From Pedobacter sp. SL55 (GTDB lineage Bacteria; Bacteroidota; Bacteroidia; Sphingobacteriales; Sphingobacteriaceae), in assembly GCF_026625705.1 (NCBI RefSeq), contig NZ_CP113059.1, positions 3,658,001 through 3,722,000 of the forward strand: a stretch of 64,000 bases of DNA. Reading direction: 5' to 3'. A program made the translations under genes and the position numbers. Shown in pieces: positions 27,071 to 36,745 of the stretch. The notes under the pieces were generated by a model that was given only the letters and a program-made list of their open reading frames with translations, did no database searches and had not been told where the DNA came from. Numbering within the stretch: position 1 is the stretch's first letter; the number at the start of each line of letters is the position of its first letter.

Positions 27071-27367
27071 TTAATTTTCAACAACTTCCTCTTCTTTCAG
27101 CTTTTTTTCTACATAGAACGGAACAAATGGCAATAATGAAGCTATAAACAATACCACAACTTTAGCAAAACTCCATTTTCTTTCTTGCCAAGCCATAACT
27201 AAACAAGCAATATAAAGTACAAACAATAGACCGTGCAACCAACCTACATATTTTACTGCCAATGGTAAACCAGCCCAATATTTAAGCGGCATAGCAATAA
27301 AAAGCAAAACAATGTAAGAAATACCCTCGGCTAAGGCTACTTTTCTGAAAAGATGTAATGAAGACAT
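27071..27367 (-). CDS. DUF3817 membrane protein
   Basis: A 98-residue protein with three membrane helices and the family signature FRKVALAEGISYIVLLF...MPLKY...VGWLHGLLFVLY. DUF3817 proteins are small integral membrane proteins of unknown role, sometimes fused to transporters. The start at 27367 (MSSLHLFRK) is preferred over an ATG ten codons earlier because family members begin just before the FRxVAxAEG motif. Confidence 0.85.
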   Translation of the reverse strand: MSSLHLFRKVALAEGISYIVLLFIAMPLKYWAGLPLAVKYVGWLHGLLFVLYIACLVMAWQERKWSFAKVVVLFIASLLPFVPFYVEKKLKEEEVVEN

Positions 27368-27443
27368 ACGTTTAAAATTTGGACTAAAATAATCCATTTT
27401 ATCGCAGCATTTTAACCCAATATCCTTTATGACAAAAACCTAA

Positions 27444-27965
27444 CTAAAGTTTAGCTAAACTTTCTTTTAATCGAAGAATATATTTATTACGGTAATAGAT
27501 ATCTTTGATTTTAACCAGCTTCTGTTCTTGCTCATCTACACTAAGAGCTTGAAATCCGCTAGTATGAGAAAGTAACTTATCATTTAAGGATTGTTCAATA
27601 CTTGCAATTTCAGCTTTCACTTGAGCCGCTTTGTCAACATCTGGATCAAACTGCAAATCCATAATGGTTTCGTTTACCTCCATCATCTCCATTAAAAATG
27701 ATTGCGGAAGTGCATAGCTTTCTCCTTCGGTAATCATCCCCTTTAACTCCAGTACATAGTGAAGCACTTTCTGAGGGTTTTTAAGCACTTGAAAAGCTTT
27801 GTTATTTAGTGTAGACAGTTCTAACACCTCATCTTGTTTTTCTGTATCCTCATTGATATAGAAATCTGGATGATATTTCTTACTCAGCGCATAAAACTGT
27901 CGTTTCACCACATTTTGGTCTGGATGAAAAGAAACTGGTAAATCGTATAATTCGAAGTAATTCAT
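27444..27965 (-). CDS. hscB: Fe-S cluster assembly co-chaperone HscB
   Basis: A 173-residue J-domain protein. The J domain (about 1-75) has KKYHPDFYINE, with the HPD that stimulates Hsp70 ATPase, followed by a helical C-terminal domain (about 80-170) resembling the HscB scaffold-binding domain. It should deliver IscU-type clusters to an HscA/DnaK chaperone. The start at 27965 (MNYFELYDLP) fits the family better than the ATG seven codons earlier. Confidence 0.85.
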   Translation of the reverse strand: MNYFELYDLPVSFHPDQNVVKRQFYALSKKYHPDFYINEDTEKQDEVLELSTLNNKAFQVLKNPQKVLHYVLELKGMITEGESYALPQSFLMEMMEVNETIMDLQFDPDVDKAAQVKAEIASIEQSLNDKLLSHTSGFQALSVDEQEQKLVKIKDIYYRNKYILRLKESLAKL

Positions 27966-28030
27966 TTTAACAGGTTTTAGGTACAAGGTATTAGGCCTAA
28001 AATCTTATTCCTAACACCTAATACCTAAAT

Positions 28031-29431
28031 TTATATTCCAAACCCTTTAAGGATATCATTACCAAAAGCAAAAACCATTAAACTTAGCAGAATTACAAAA
28101 CCTGCCACCTGTGCACGTTCCATAAATTTATCGCTCAAAGGCTTTCCTTTTATCATTTCGATAATTAAAAATACCACGTGTCCACCATCTAAAGCGGGTA
28201 TTGGCAACAAGTTCATAAATGCTAATGCCATTGATATTAATCCAGTTAAGCTCCAAAATTTCTCCCAATCGAAATCGCTACCATAAACCTGTGCAATACC
28301 TATTGGACTGCTGATATTTCTTGCACTCAATTTTCCTGTAACCATTTTCCAAATACCTTTGGCGTTATCAGTAAACGAGCTCCAGCCTTTATCAACACCA
28401 ACCGAAAACGATTCGAAAAAGCCATATTCTATGTTTACCACCGGTGGCGGAATTGTTGGTATAATGATAGACAAAGTTCCATTTTGTGAAACTTTAGGTA
28501 TTAAAGTCAATATTTCGCTTCCTCTTAGTACTTCTATTGCAATTTTTTTGCCTTTATTTTTTGCTACTTCGGCAGTAATATCTCCATAAAACTTAACGCT
28601 TTTGCCATTTACAGCTAAAATGCTATCGCCTTTCTTCATTCCGGCTTCAAAAGCTGGAGCCTCTACTTTTACCGCTACTGGCTTAAAAAACAAAGCTTTT
28701 ATTTTACCCAATAAACTCACTTTAGGTTGTAAATCTTGAGGCGTAACCACCGAATCTACCTTCTTTGCAATTACCCTAGGTCCTACAAATTCTCTAATTT
28801 TATATTTACTAATGCTATCTAAAACAGATTCTGGCACCCTTAAATCTATAGCTTTACCATCGCGAGAAATAGTTAACTTGGTATTGTTCAATAAAACTTT
28901 AGAACTTAAAATTTCATCCAAATAAATCAGCTTTTGTCCGTTTACTGCCAAAATTTTATCGCCTGGTTGCAAGCCCATCTGTTTGCCCACAATACCAGGA
29001 CTAATGCCATTTGCGAGCTTATCATTCGGTATAAACGTATTTCCATATTTAAAGGCAACCATCCAAAAAATAAAAATACCAACAATTACATTCACAATGA
29101 TACCGCCCAACATTACAATTAAACGTTGCCAAGCTGGCTTAGAGCGAAATTCCCAAGGTTGTGCCGGCGCCGCCATTTGCTCGGTATCCATGCTTTCGTC
29201 TATCATTCCAGAGATCTTCACATATCCGCCCAAAGGCAACCATCCTACGCCGTATTCTGTATCCCCAACTTTAAAACTAAAGAGTTTAAATCCCCAAGCA
29301 TCAAAAAAAAGGTAAAATTTTTCTACTTTAATTCCGAAAGCTCTAGCTGCTAAAAAATGTCCTAATTCGTGTAAAATTACTAGTATCGATAATCCCAGCA
29401 AAAGCTGGCCCGCCATAATCAATCCGTCCAT
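28031..29431 (-). CDS. rseP: Site-2 intramembrane metalloprotease
   Basis: A 466-residue M50 protease with zinc motif HELGHFLAAR near residues 21-30 in the first membrane helix. Two PDZ regions follow (about 130-215 and 240-320), then MNLLPIPALDGGHVVFLIIE near the C terminus carrying the third metal ligand. RseP cleaves anti-sigma factors or signal peptides inside the membrane. It lies 20 bases after dxr on the same strand, a common dxr-rseP pairing. Confidence 0.95.
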   Translation of the reverse strand: MDGLIMAGQLLLGLSILVILHELGHFLAARAFGIKVEKFYLFFDAWGFKLFSFKVGDTEYGVGWLPLGGYVKISGMIDESMDTEQMAAPAQPWEFRSKPAWQRLIVMLGGIIVNVIVGIFIFWMVAFKYGNTFIPNDKLANGISPGIVGKQMGLQPGDKILAVNGQKLIYLDEILSSKVLLNNTKLTISRDGKAIDLRVPESVLDSISKYKIREFVGPRVIAKKVDSVVTPQDLQPKVSLLGKIKALFFKPVAVKVEAPAFEAGMKKGDSILAVNGKSVKFYGDITAEVAKNKGKKIAIEVLRGSEILTLIPKVSQNGTLSIIIPTIPPPVVNIEYGFFESFSVGVDKGWSSFTDNAKGIWKMVTGKLSARNISSPIGIAQVYGSDFDWEKFWSLTGLISMALAFMNLLPIPALDGGHVVFLIIEMIKGKPLSDKFMERAQVAGFVILLSLMVFAFGNDILKGFGI

Positions 29432-29450
29432 ATTTTATTTATGTGTGTTT

Positions 29451-30617
29451 CTATTTTAGATGTGTTAAACTCTGTTTTGTTACTAATTCGTTTGCTAATG
29501 CCCTAGTTAGTTCATCTGCTTTTAAATAATCATTTAATGTTGGATGAGGCACAAATGCCACCTCTTCCATACATTGCTCAATTACATTGCTCATTTCTAG
29601 AAAACCTATTTTATCTTTCAAAAATGCGTCTACCACAATTTCATTGGCTGCATTTAAGATACAAGGCATGTTCCCTGCTTTTTCCATGGCTTTGTAAGCG
29701 AGGTCAAGGTTACGAAAACTTTTTGTATCTGCCTCAGAAAATGTCAACTCTGGATATTTCAAAAAGCTAAAACGTTCAAAATCTGTTTTTAATCTATTTG
29801 GATAAGCAAAGGCGTAATGAATAGGCAGTTTCATATCTGGCACTCCCATTTGCGCCTTAATAGAACCGTCGGTAAATTGCACCATAGAGTGGATAATTGA
29901 CTGTGGATGTACGACTACCTCTACCTGTTCTGGCTTTAAATCAAATAACCACTTTGCTTCAATGGCCTCCAAACCCTTGTTCATTAGCGAAGCAGAATCG
30001 ATGGTAATTTTAGCACCCATTACCCAGTTAGGGTGTTTCAAGGCTTCATTTTTAGTTACTTTAGCTAAAAACTCTCGGTCTTTTCCACGAAAAGGTCCTC
30101 CAGAAGCGGTCAACAAAATTTTCTCAATTTCGTTCTGCTCTTCGCCAACCAAGCATTGGAAAATAGCGGAATGCTCTGAGTCTACGGGGATAATTTTTAC
30201 ACCGTTTTGTTTGGCTAAATCCATTACCAGCTCACCGGCAACTACCAAAGTTTCTTTGTTGGCAAGGCCGATGTCTTTCTTAGCCTCGATAGCGGCAATA
30301 GTAGGTTTTAAGCCTACCGAGCCCATTACGGCAGTTAAAACCAATTGAGTTTTTGGTAGTTGTACTGCAGCTATTAAGCCTTCTTCGCCAGCAATAACTT
30401 TAGCATTTGGCAAAGCCGATTTTACCTGCTGGTACAAATTTTCGTTGCCAATTACTACCAACTCTGGTTTAAATTCCAACGCTTGCGCAATAAGTAAATC
30501 TGCATTATGCTGTGCAGTTAAGGCGTCAACCTTGTACAAACTAGGATTTGCCCGCACTACATCTAATGCCTGCGTTCCTATAGAACCTGTTGAACCTAAT
30601 ATGGATATGTGTTTCAA
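29451..30617 (-). CDS. dxr: 1-deoxy-D-xylulose-5-phosphate reductoisomerase
   Basis: A 388-residue enzyme of the MEP isoprenoid pathway that converts DXP to MEP using NADPH. Motifs: the NADPH loop ILGSTGSIGTQALDVV, ANKETLVVAG, VDSEHSAIFQCL with the metal-binding acidic residues, LTASGGPFRG, HPNWVMGAKITIDSASLMNKGLE and NAANE. Length is standard. It appears to be co-transcribed with rseP. Confidence 0.97.
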   Translation of the reverse strand: MKHISILGSTGSIGTQALDVVRANPSLYKVDALTAQHNADLLIAQALEFKPELVVIGNENLYQQVKSALPNAKVIAGEEGLIAAVQLPKTQLVLTAVMGSVGLKPTIAAIEAKKDIGLANKETLVVAGELVMDLAKQNGVKIIPVDSEHSAIFQCLVGEEQNEIEKILLTASGGPFRGKDREFLAKVTKNEALKHPNWVMGAKITIDSASLMNKGLEAIEAKWLFDLKPEQVEVVVHPQSIIHSMVQFTDGSIKAQMGVPDMKLPIHYAFAYPNRLKTDFERFSFLKYPELTFSEADTKSFRNLDLAYKAMEKAGNMPCILNAANEIVVDAFLKDKIGFLEMSNVIEQCMEEVAFVPHPTLNDYLKADELTRALANELVTKQSLTHLK

Positions 30618-30639
30618 ATTTATTTTATTAGTCTTATCA

Positions 30640-30722
30640 TCGTCATTTCGACCGTAGGGAGAAATCTCGCAGAGGAAATTACTTTCAGTTAGATTTCTCC
30701 TCGTTCCTCGTCGAAATGACGA
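30640..30722. repeat. REP-like palindrome between dxr and the GH3-like gene
   Basis: CGTCATTTCGAC (30641-30652) pairs with GTCGAAATGACG (30710-30721), and GGAGAAATCT (30658-30667) pairs with AGATTTCTCC (30691-30700). This nested palindrome resembles intergenic repeats widespread in Bacteroidota genomes. Confidence 0.75.
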
Positions 30723-30727
30723 GATAG

Positions 30728-32230
30728 TTAATTATCAATATACCTCTCCAACCCTTCCGCTATTTTCCTATCGTTACTTAATCTCGGCACTTTGTTCTGT
30801 CCGCCTAATTTACCCTCAGCTTTCATGTAATTTACAAACGCTTCTTTTTGTAATGTTGTAATTTTCAAAGGCTGCAAAATATTACCCTCAATTAAATCAA
30901 AATAGTAAATATTTTTTTGCTGCAAGGCTTTATCTACTTTTAAAGCAAATTCGGCCAAATCAGCAGGTGCTTTTGCAAATTCTATAAACCATTCGTGGTA
31001 AGGCAGCTCGCCACCCTGCGGATTTACCTGCGGGGCTACTGTAAACTCTGTAATTTCAACGCCTTCTTGGTTAGCAACCGATAACAAAGCATGTTCCACT
31101 TCCTCTCCTATCACGTGTTCGCCAAATGCCGAAATAAAATGCTTTATTCTTCCAGTAACCACAATTTTGTATGGATTTAGGGAAACGAATTTAACCGTAT
31201 CGCCAATGCTGTAGCCCCATAAACCAGCGTTAGTGTTCAAAATCAAAGCGTAGTTTTTGTCGAGCTCAACTTCTGCTAAACTCAACCTAGTTGGTTTTTC
31301 GTTATAATATTCATCCGAAGGAATAAATTCGTAGAACATACCTGCATTTGCCAATAATAGCAATCCTTTCTCCGTCTGGCTATCTTGGTAAGCAATAAAA
31401 CCTTCTGATGCAGGATAGGTTTCTATAGCAGCTATTTTTTTGCCAATGCTGGCTTCAATTTTAGCTCGATAAGGCTCAAAATTTACACCTCCGTATACAA
31501 ACAATTGAAAATTCTTGAAGATATCCTTGATTTGCTTACCACCTGATTTTTCAGTCAGTTTATCGAAATACATTTGTACCCAAGGCGGAATACCAGAAAT
31601 CAATCTCATATCTGCATTTATGGTTTCATCCACAATGGCATCTACCTTTTGTTCCCAATCTTCGATACAATTAGTTTCATAGCTCGGCATCCTATTCTTC
31701 TGCAAATATGCAGGTACCAAATGTGCAACAATGCCCGAAAGACGGCCAACCTTAATACCCTTTTTTTCGCTTAAAACGGGGCTTCCTTGCAAAAAAATCA
31801 CTTTACCATCTACAAAACTAGCATTTCCAGTTTCATGGATATAAGTTAACAACGCATTTCTGGCAGCTTTGATATGCTCGGGCATAGACTGTTTAGAAAT
31901 AGGAATATATTTTACGCCAGAAGTAGTACCCGACGTTTTCGCCAAATATTCGGGCTTATCTCTCCACAAAATATTGGGTTCTCCTGCAACTACTCTTTCT
32001 ATGTAGGGCTTTAAATCTTCGTAATCCCTAACTGGTACGTTTGCTTTAAAATCATTGTAGTTCTTAATATCTTCAAAACGATGATCTTTACCAAAAGCTG
32101 TATTTTTTGCTTCACTGATTAGTCGCTTCAACGTTAGTTCTTGCGCAGAAACAGCATCGTATTTCCATTTATCAATACCCTTAACTACAAAAGATGCAAA
32201 TACCTTACTTAGTGCTGATTTTAATCCCAT
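30728..32230 (-). CDS. GH3-like acyl-acid amido synthetase family protein
   Basis: A 500-residue member of the GH3 branch of adenylate-forming enzymes. Visible features are the ATP-binding segment YLAKTSGTTSGVKYIPIS, VYGGVNFEPY, IETYPASEGFIAYQD and the C-terminal VVTGRIKHFISAFGEHV. Plant GH3 enzymes adenylate carboxylic acids and join them to amino acids; the bacterial substrate is unknown. The start at 32230 (MGLKSALSK) removes a doubtful four-codon extension. Confidence 0.88.
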   Translation of the reverse strand: MGLKSALSKVFASFVVKGIDKWKYDAVSAQELTLKRLISEAKNTAFGKDHRFEDIKNYNDFKANVPVRDYEDLKPYIERVVAGEPNILWRDKPEYLAKTSGTTSGVKYIPISKQSMPEHIKAARNALLTYIHETGNASFVDGKVIFLQGSPVLSEKKGIKVGRLSGIVAHLVPAYLQKNRMPSYETNCIEDWEQKVDAIVDETINADMRLISGIPPWVQMYFDKLTEKSGGKQIKDIFKNFQLFVYGGVNFEPYRAKIEASIGKKIAAIETYPASEGFIAYQDSQTEKGLLLLANAGMFYEFIPSDEYYNEKPTRLSLAEVELDKNYALILNTNAGLWGYSIGDTVKFVSLNPYKIVVTGRIKHFISAFGEHVIGEEVEHALLSVANQEGVEITEFTVAPQVNPQGGELPYHEWFIEFAKAPADLAEFALKVDKALQQKNIYYFDLIEGNILQPLKITTLQKEAFVNYMKAEGKLGGQNKVPRLSNDRKIAEGLERYIDN

Positions 32231-32234
32231 AATA

Positions 32235-32332
32235 CACCCCAAACCCCTAAAGGGGCCTTTCCTTTCTCTCGTTAATATCTGAAAAAATTATTCTGACCAT
32301 AAAATAAGTCCCCTTTAGGGGATTTAGGGGTT
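32235..32332. repeat. REP-like inverted repeat with CCCCTAAAGGGG cores
   Basis: ACCCCAAACCCCTAAAGGGG (32235-32254) and the complementary CCCCTTTAGGGGATTTAGGG (from 32310) face each other across about 50 bases. The right arm abuts the stop codon of the adjacent membrane-protein gene. It is similar in style to the 56022-56117 element. Confidence 0.7.
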
Positions 32333-33205
32333 ACATAATATTATGAATAATATCTGGATGTTCATCGCCTTTGTACTCGCTCATAATCTTGCGGTAAGCT
32401 ACAGCAAAAAAAGCTGTGGAGAATGGTACAATTACAAACGAACTAAAAATTACGACAATTAATGAACTGTACTGACTGATATCGTAATCTATAAAGAGAT
32501 TTACCAACCTGAAACCCATTAAAATTACGATATAGAAAAAGCCGAAAACTATAGCCTGTACAATTACCAAACCCAATAAAATCATCAATAATTTAATGAA
32601 ATTTCCTTTGGTAGTGGCCAAACTTAGCTTGATAGATTCGAAAGGCGAACTATGCTTATCAATAATAAAGAATGGAAAAAAATGATCCTTACGAAAGTAA
32701 GGAAGATACTTAGCACCGCAATACCAACCGCTATATTTACAATAATAGCACCAGTTTGTGCATAGCCAGAAATTACGCCTTGATTTACCAATAGCTTTAG
32801 CAGCAAATCTAGTACATATAAGATTGGCATCAATAAAATACCTACAAAAAATATACTTAAACCAAAATATACGGCGGCAATTAAAAATTTAATGATTTCT
32901 GCTCTTGTTGGGAGCGTTTCAATAATCTGAATATCGGCATTTTCAGTATCTAAAAGCTTAAAAATGTACTTAATCATACACAGCTCTACTACGCAGTAGC
33001 TTAACAAAAAAATCAACAACATTACCGTTCTAATTCCCAAGTTTAGCTCTTCCATAAAAAAAGCCATAAAGGTTGATGTAGATGCGGTAAGGAAAATTAA
33101 AAAGCAAAGCGTAGCAATAGAAAAGTAATTTTCTTTGGTTACTTTCCAAGCTTGCATAATTACATCTTTTACTGCAAAAGTACTTTCTTTTAAGTAGTTA
33201 ATCAT
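32331..33205 (-). pseudogene. Multi-spanning membrane protein, frameshifted in a homopolymer
   Basis: The minus strand from ATG 33205 encodes several helices and ends prematurely after VRIIFFHSLLLIS. Adding one base in the T-run (A-run 32676-32682 on the plus strand) gives VRIIFFPFFIIDKHSSPFES followed without a break by the 96-residue downstream frame (ATTKGNFIKLLMI...). The restored protein is about 290 residues with about six helices and resembles the polytopic DUF975/glycerophosphoryl-diester-phosphodiesterase-like membrane domains (FxxfxiiD....ai..S...tkG). Function is unknown. Whether the indel is real or a sequencing error is open. Confidence 0.75.
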
Positions 33206-33337
33206 TGTTTTAGATATGAGATTTGAGTATTGAGATTTAAGACTTAACCCCACTACACCTATCAGTTTTTCATTATTAGTTCACTCGTAATTTGTAAGTT
33301 AGTTGTTTGGCATCCTAAACTTTTGCCTTTTAACTTT

Positions 33338-34303
33338 TCACTTATTAAGCAAAACTCGTTTCACAAAATCTTGTATAAAACCCAAACCATAAGCGGTAAG
33401 TTGTATAAAAGATGCTATTATACTCAAAAATGCAATTTTTATTGATTTGTTGACCTGCCAAGCGTGAAAAAATATCAACAAAAAGTATAAGAGTAAAAAG
33501 AAATTACAAACGTAAGCTAAAGGACTAAAAAAGAGGTTACAGAGAATGGTAAAACCTAACCCGAGGGTAAAAATTGCCGGAAAAAAATGTACCGCCTTTA
33601 ACTCTGATGGAAAATGTTTGTAAATATTGATGCGTGCCCTCCCAAAAAAATGCAATTGCTTGTAAAACTGTTTGAAACTTGTTCTACGTTTATGGTAAAC
33701 TTTTGCGGCTGGAATTAAGCCAATTTTAAAACCATTTTCGTGTATACGGATACTGTACTCGATATCTTCGCCCAAACGGGTAAGGATAAAACCTCCCACC
33801 TTTTCATAAACTTCTCTGGAAAGCCCCATGTTAAAGCTACGCGGATGAAACTGCCCAATATGCTTTTTGTTGCCACGAATACCTCCAGTTGTAAAAGGGG
33901 AAGTCATGGCGTAACTGATGGCTTTTTGTACTGGCGTGAAACTTTCATGAGCAGCATCTGGACCACCAAAAGCATCCAATTGATGTTCAAACAGGTAATC
34001 TTTTACAATTTCCAAGTAATCGGATGGCACTAAAATATCCGAATCGAAGATGATGAAGTAATCGCCTTTGGCACGTTCGAAACCAAAATTTCTTGAAAAG
34101 CCCTGACCAGAATTTTCTTTGTAGAAATACTTCACATCGAGCTTATTCTCAAAACTAGCCACCATAGCTTTGGCATCATTTACCGATCCATCTTCTATTA
34201 CCAGTACCTCAAACTGCATATAAGTTTGCTTGCACAAAGTAGATAGCAGTTCTTTAATTTCCTGCGGACGGTTGTATAAAGGGATGATTATTGAGAAAAA
34301 CAT
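33338..34303 (-). CDS. Family 2 glycosyltransferase
   Basis: A 321-residue GT-A transferase: SIIIPLYNRPQEIKELLSTL, VLVIEDGS, the DXD-like FDSDILVP near residue 92, and GEDIEYSIRIHENG with the catalytic acidic residue. Two C-terminal membrane helices (about 240-310) anchor it to the inner membrane. It probably adds sugar to a lipid-linked or cell-surface glycan. A second GT2 gene lies upstream on the same strand. Confidence 0.9.
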   Translation of the reverse strand: MFFSIIIPLYNRPQEIKELLSTLCKQTYMQFEVLVIEDGSVNDAKAMVASFENKLDVKYFYKENSGQGFSRNFGFERAKGDYFIIFDSDILVPSDYLEIVKDYLFEHQLDAFGGPDAAHESFTPVQKAISYAMTSPFTTGGIRGNKKHIGQFHPRSFNMGLSREVYEKVGGFILTRLGEDIEYSIRIHENGFKIGLIPAAKVYHKRRTSFKQFYKQLHFFGRARINIYKHFPSELKAVHFFPAIFTLGLGFTILCNLFFSPLAYVCNFFLLLYFLLIFFHAWQVNKSIKIAFLSIIASFIQLTAYGLGFIQDFVKRVLLNK

Positions 34304-34370
34304 TCTTATGGTGTAAGGTTAAAGGTCTAGGGTTTAAGGCGTATTAACACTACGCCCTAAACCTCATCCC

Positions 34371-35318
34371 TTAAAGCTCTTTTTCTATTAAATACTGATT
34401 TCTTTCTGGGGCGTTACGACCAACCAATTCTGCTACAAAACCTGCCAAAAACATTTGAGAACCTACAACAATGGCTACCAGCGCTAAATAAAATAACGGT
34501 TGATCTGTAGCATTACGATAAGGCAAATTATTCCAGATATGGATTTGCTTTTCTACCATGATGTAAATAGCCATGATGATACCCAAGAAAAAGCTTAATA
34601 CGCCCAAAGAACCAAAAAAGTGCATTGGTCGTTTACCGAATTTACCTACAAAGAAAATAGACATTAAGTCTAAAAAACCATTGATAAACCTACTTAAACC
34701 AAATTTGGTTACCCCGTATTTACGGGCACGATGCTCTACCACCTGTTCTCCTATTTTAGAGAAACCAGCCCATTTTGCCAGCACAGGAATATAACGGTGC
34801 ATTTCGCCATAAACTTCTATGGTTTTAATGACATCGTGACGATATGCTTTAAGGCCGCAGTTGAAATCGTTCAATTGAATGCCACTCATTTTACGGGTAG
34901 CGGCATTGAATAATTTAGTGGGAATGGTTTTGGTAATAGGGTCGTAGCGTTTTTTCTTCCAGCCCGAAATTACATCGTAACCTTCGTCTTTAATGCGGCT
35001 GTAAAGTGCGGGTATTTCGTCTGGACTGTCTTGCAAATCGGCATCCATAGTGATAACCACATCGCCCTGCGCCGCAGCAAAGCCCACATTTAATGCGGCT
35101 GATTTACCGTAGTTACGTCTAAATTTGATGGCTCTGATACTTGCAAACCTCAAATTCAATTCTGTAATTACCTGCCAAGAGCGGTCGGTACTTCCGTCGT
35201 CAATAAAAATGGCTTCGTAAGAAAAGTTATGCTTCTGCATCACATCGTCTATCCAAGAAATTAACTCGGGCAGCGACTCGTCTTCGTTATATAGCGGTAC
35301 TACAATTGATATGTCCAT
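34371..35318 (-). CDS. Polyprenyl-phosphate glycosyltransferase, GT2 (DPM1/GtrB-like)
   Basis: A 315-residue enzyme with SIVVPLYNEDESLPEL, FIDDGSTDRSW, MDADLQDSPDEIP (DXD and acceptor loop), and NDFNCGLKAYR. Two C-terminal membrane helices (about 230-252 and 268-292) fit the GtrB/ArnC type, which transfers a sugar from a nucleotide donor to undecaprenyl phosphate. A seven-base repeat tract lies immediately before its start. Confidence 0.92.
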   Translation of the reverse strand: MDISIVVPLYNEDESLPELISWIDDVMQKHNFSYEAIFIDDGSTDRSWQVITELNLRFASIRAIKFRRNYGKSAALNVGFAAAQGDVVITMDADLQDSPDEIPALYSRIKDEGYDVISGWKKKRYDPITKTIPTKLFNAATRKMSGIQLNDFNCGLKAYRHDVIKTIEVYGEMHRYIPVLAKWAGFSKIGEQVVEHRARKYGVTKFGLSRFINGFLDLMSIFFVGKFGKRPMHFFGSLGVLSFFLGIIMAIYIMVEKQIHIWNNLPYRNATDQPLFYLALVAIVVGSQMFLAGFVAELVGRNAPERNQYLIEKEL

Positions 35319-35323
35319 TCTTT

Positions 35324-35358
35324 AGTATTGAGTATTGAGTATTGAGTATTGAGTATTG
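35324..35358. repeat. Heptanucleotide tandem repeat (AGTATTG)5
   Basis: Five perfect copies of AGTATTG occupy 35324-35358, six bases upstream of the start codon of the GT2 gene. Change in copy number would alter the 5' leader or promoter spacing. Related TGAGTATTGAGA text also occurs near 9488 and 33223. Confidence 0.85.
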
Positions 35359-35389
35359 AGACCTACTGTCGAATACATTTACCCATCAA

Positions 35390-35437
35390 AAAATAACGTG
35401 CAAATTTCATCAAATAAATTGAGATAATTTGCACGTT
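35390..35437 (-). terminator. Terminator-like hairpin after the DUF4199 gene
   Basis: AACGTGCAAATT (35395-35406) and AATTTGCACGTT (35426-35437) are perfect 12-base inverted arms; on the minus strand a T-rich tract follows. It would separate the DUF4199 transcript from the GT2 genes. Confidence 0.7.
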
Positions 35438-35458
35438 TAAAATATAAATTAAAAAGTA

Positions 35459-36037
35459 TTAATTGGCTCCAAATTGCTCGTCTGCTTGGCGAGCAAACGG
35501 ATTTGGGTTTTCTTTTTTAACGATAGCGGCACTAATTAAACTAATGATCAACCCAGATATAGTAAACGTAACTGCCAATCCAAAAACCATGAACAAAATC
35601 ATGTATTTGCTCATCATTTCTATACCTTTTAGCTGTTGTTCGTCACTGCCTGCTTTTGCTCTTGCAGCATCAATAATAGCTTCCATTGAACCAGGACTTA
35701 GTATTTTATAGTACAGAACGGTTAATAATGCGATAAAAAGCCCAGCGTAAGCCGCCACCTTAAATCCAGCAGAGAAAGCTCTACCAAAAGTGATAAAACC
35801 ACCCAATTCGCTCCTATGTTTAGTTTGCACATAAATAATGGCTGCAATAAAAGGAACATACGTTAAGGCGGTTGACAAAATCTTTAAACCAATTGATACA
35901 TTCTCGTAATTCGCTCCGCCCATACCCATCGCTTCCGAAAGATAAATCAACGCCAAATTATAAATTGCATATAATAGTGCTATTTGAAAAGCCAATAGGT
36001 TCGGCTTTTTTTGTTCTTGTGCAAGCTGTTGTTCCAT
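35459..36037 (-). CDS. DUF4199 membrane protein
   Basis: A 192-residue protein with four membrane helices (about 15-37, 47-67, 84-108, 145-175). The pattern KHRSELGGFITFGRAFSAGFKVA between helices 2 and 3 is typical of DUF4199, a Bacteroidota family of unknown function often found beside GT2 genes and pyrC-like genes. It starts directly after the next acidic protein gene on the minus strand. Confidence 0.85.
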   Translation of the reverse strand: MEQQLAQEQKKPNLLAFQIALLYAIYNLALIYLSEAMGMGGANYENVSIGLKILSTALTYVPFIAAIIYVQTKHRSELGGFITFGRAFSAGFKVAAYAGLFIALLTVLYYKILSPGSMEAIIDAARAKAGSDEQQLKGIEMMSKYMILFMVFGLAVTFTISGLIISLISAAIVKKENPNPFARQADEQFGAN

Positions 36038-36040
36038 ACG

Positions 36041-36715
36041 TTATCTACTTTGGTTAAAATTAGTAATTAAACTATAAACAGACGCATCAAACGCCTTATT
36101 GTTACTGTATTTTTCTAAATCTTTATACGCTTGCTCTGATGCTACTGGCTGTAAGAAGAAAGCCATAAACGGCACAAACAACTCTTGCATCTCTTCTGCC
36201 AAATCCAAAATCTTTGCATTTTCGCAAATTTCTTGAATGCTGGTTTCGGCCAATTGCTGGTTTTCAATCAAATCTTCGTAGATATGAAATTCATCTTGAA
36301 ACTCATCTTCTTCTACCAATAAAAATTCTTTCAAGAAGTCTTCTAATTCCGGTTTAATCTGTTCATCGTGGCACTCGTTAATATACAGTAACAAGTTTAA
36401 CAATTCTGTGCCTCTATCAATGGTTTCATCTTCAATAGCTTCCCATTCTTTAGATTCAAGATAGTCTTCTTCCAACTTATTTACGTCGCTGGTAAAAAAG
36501 TTAATCATCAATAAATCGAAGAAAATTTCTCTCAGCTCTTCAAATTTTGGATATTCATCGAAAACACCGTCGAACTGTGCTACTTTATCCATAAAATCAG
36601 CATCAGCTTCAAAAACCGCTACTAATTTGTGCGTTAATTCTACACTTGCCACCTTGTTCACTTCGCCAAACTTAGCTAATGAAGCCGTTATTGTCTTTTT
36701 TACTGTGTTGTTCAT
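36041..36715 (-). CDS. Acidic cytoplasmic protein of unknown function
   Basis: A 224-residue, strongly acidic, largely alpha-helical protein with no signal peptide, membrane helix or recognised catalytic motif. It lies between DUF4199 and dinD on the same strand with very short gaps, so it probably belongs to that transcript. No family was recognised. Confidence 0.7.
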   Translation of the reverse strand: MNNTVKKTITASLAKFGEVNKVASVELTHKLVAVFEADADFMDKVAQFDGVFDEYPKFEELREIFFDLLMINFFTSDVNKLEEDYLESKEWEAIEDETIDRGTELLNLLLYINECHDEQIKPELEDFLKEFLLVEEDEFQDEFHIYEDLIENQQLAETSIQEICENAKILDLAEEMQELFVPFMAFFLQPVASEQAYKDLEKYSNNKAFDASVYSLITNFNQSR

Positions 36716-36745
36716 CTTACTCTTTTGTCCCTCTAAAAAAGGGAA

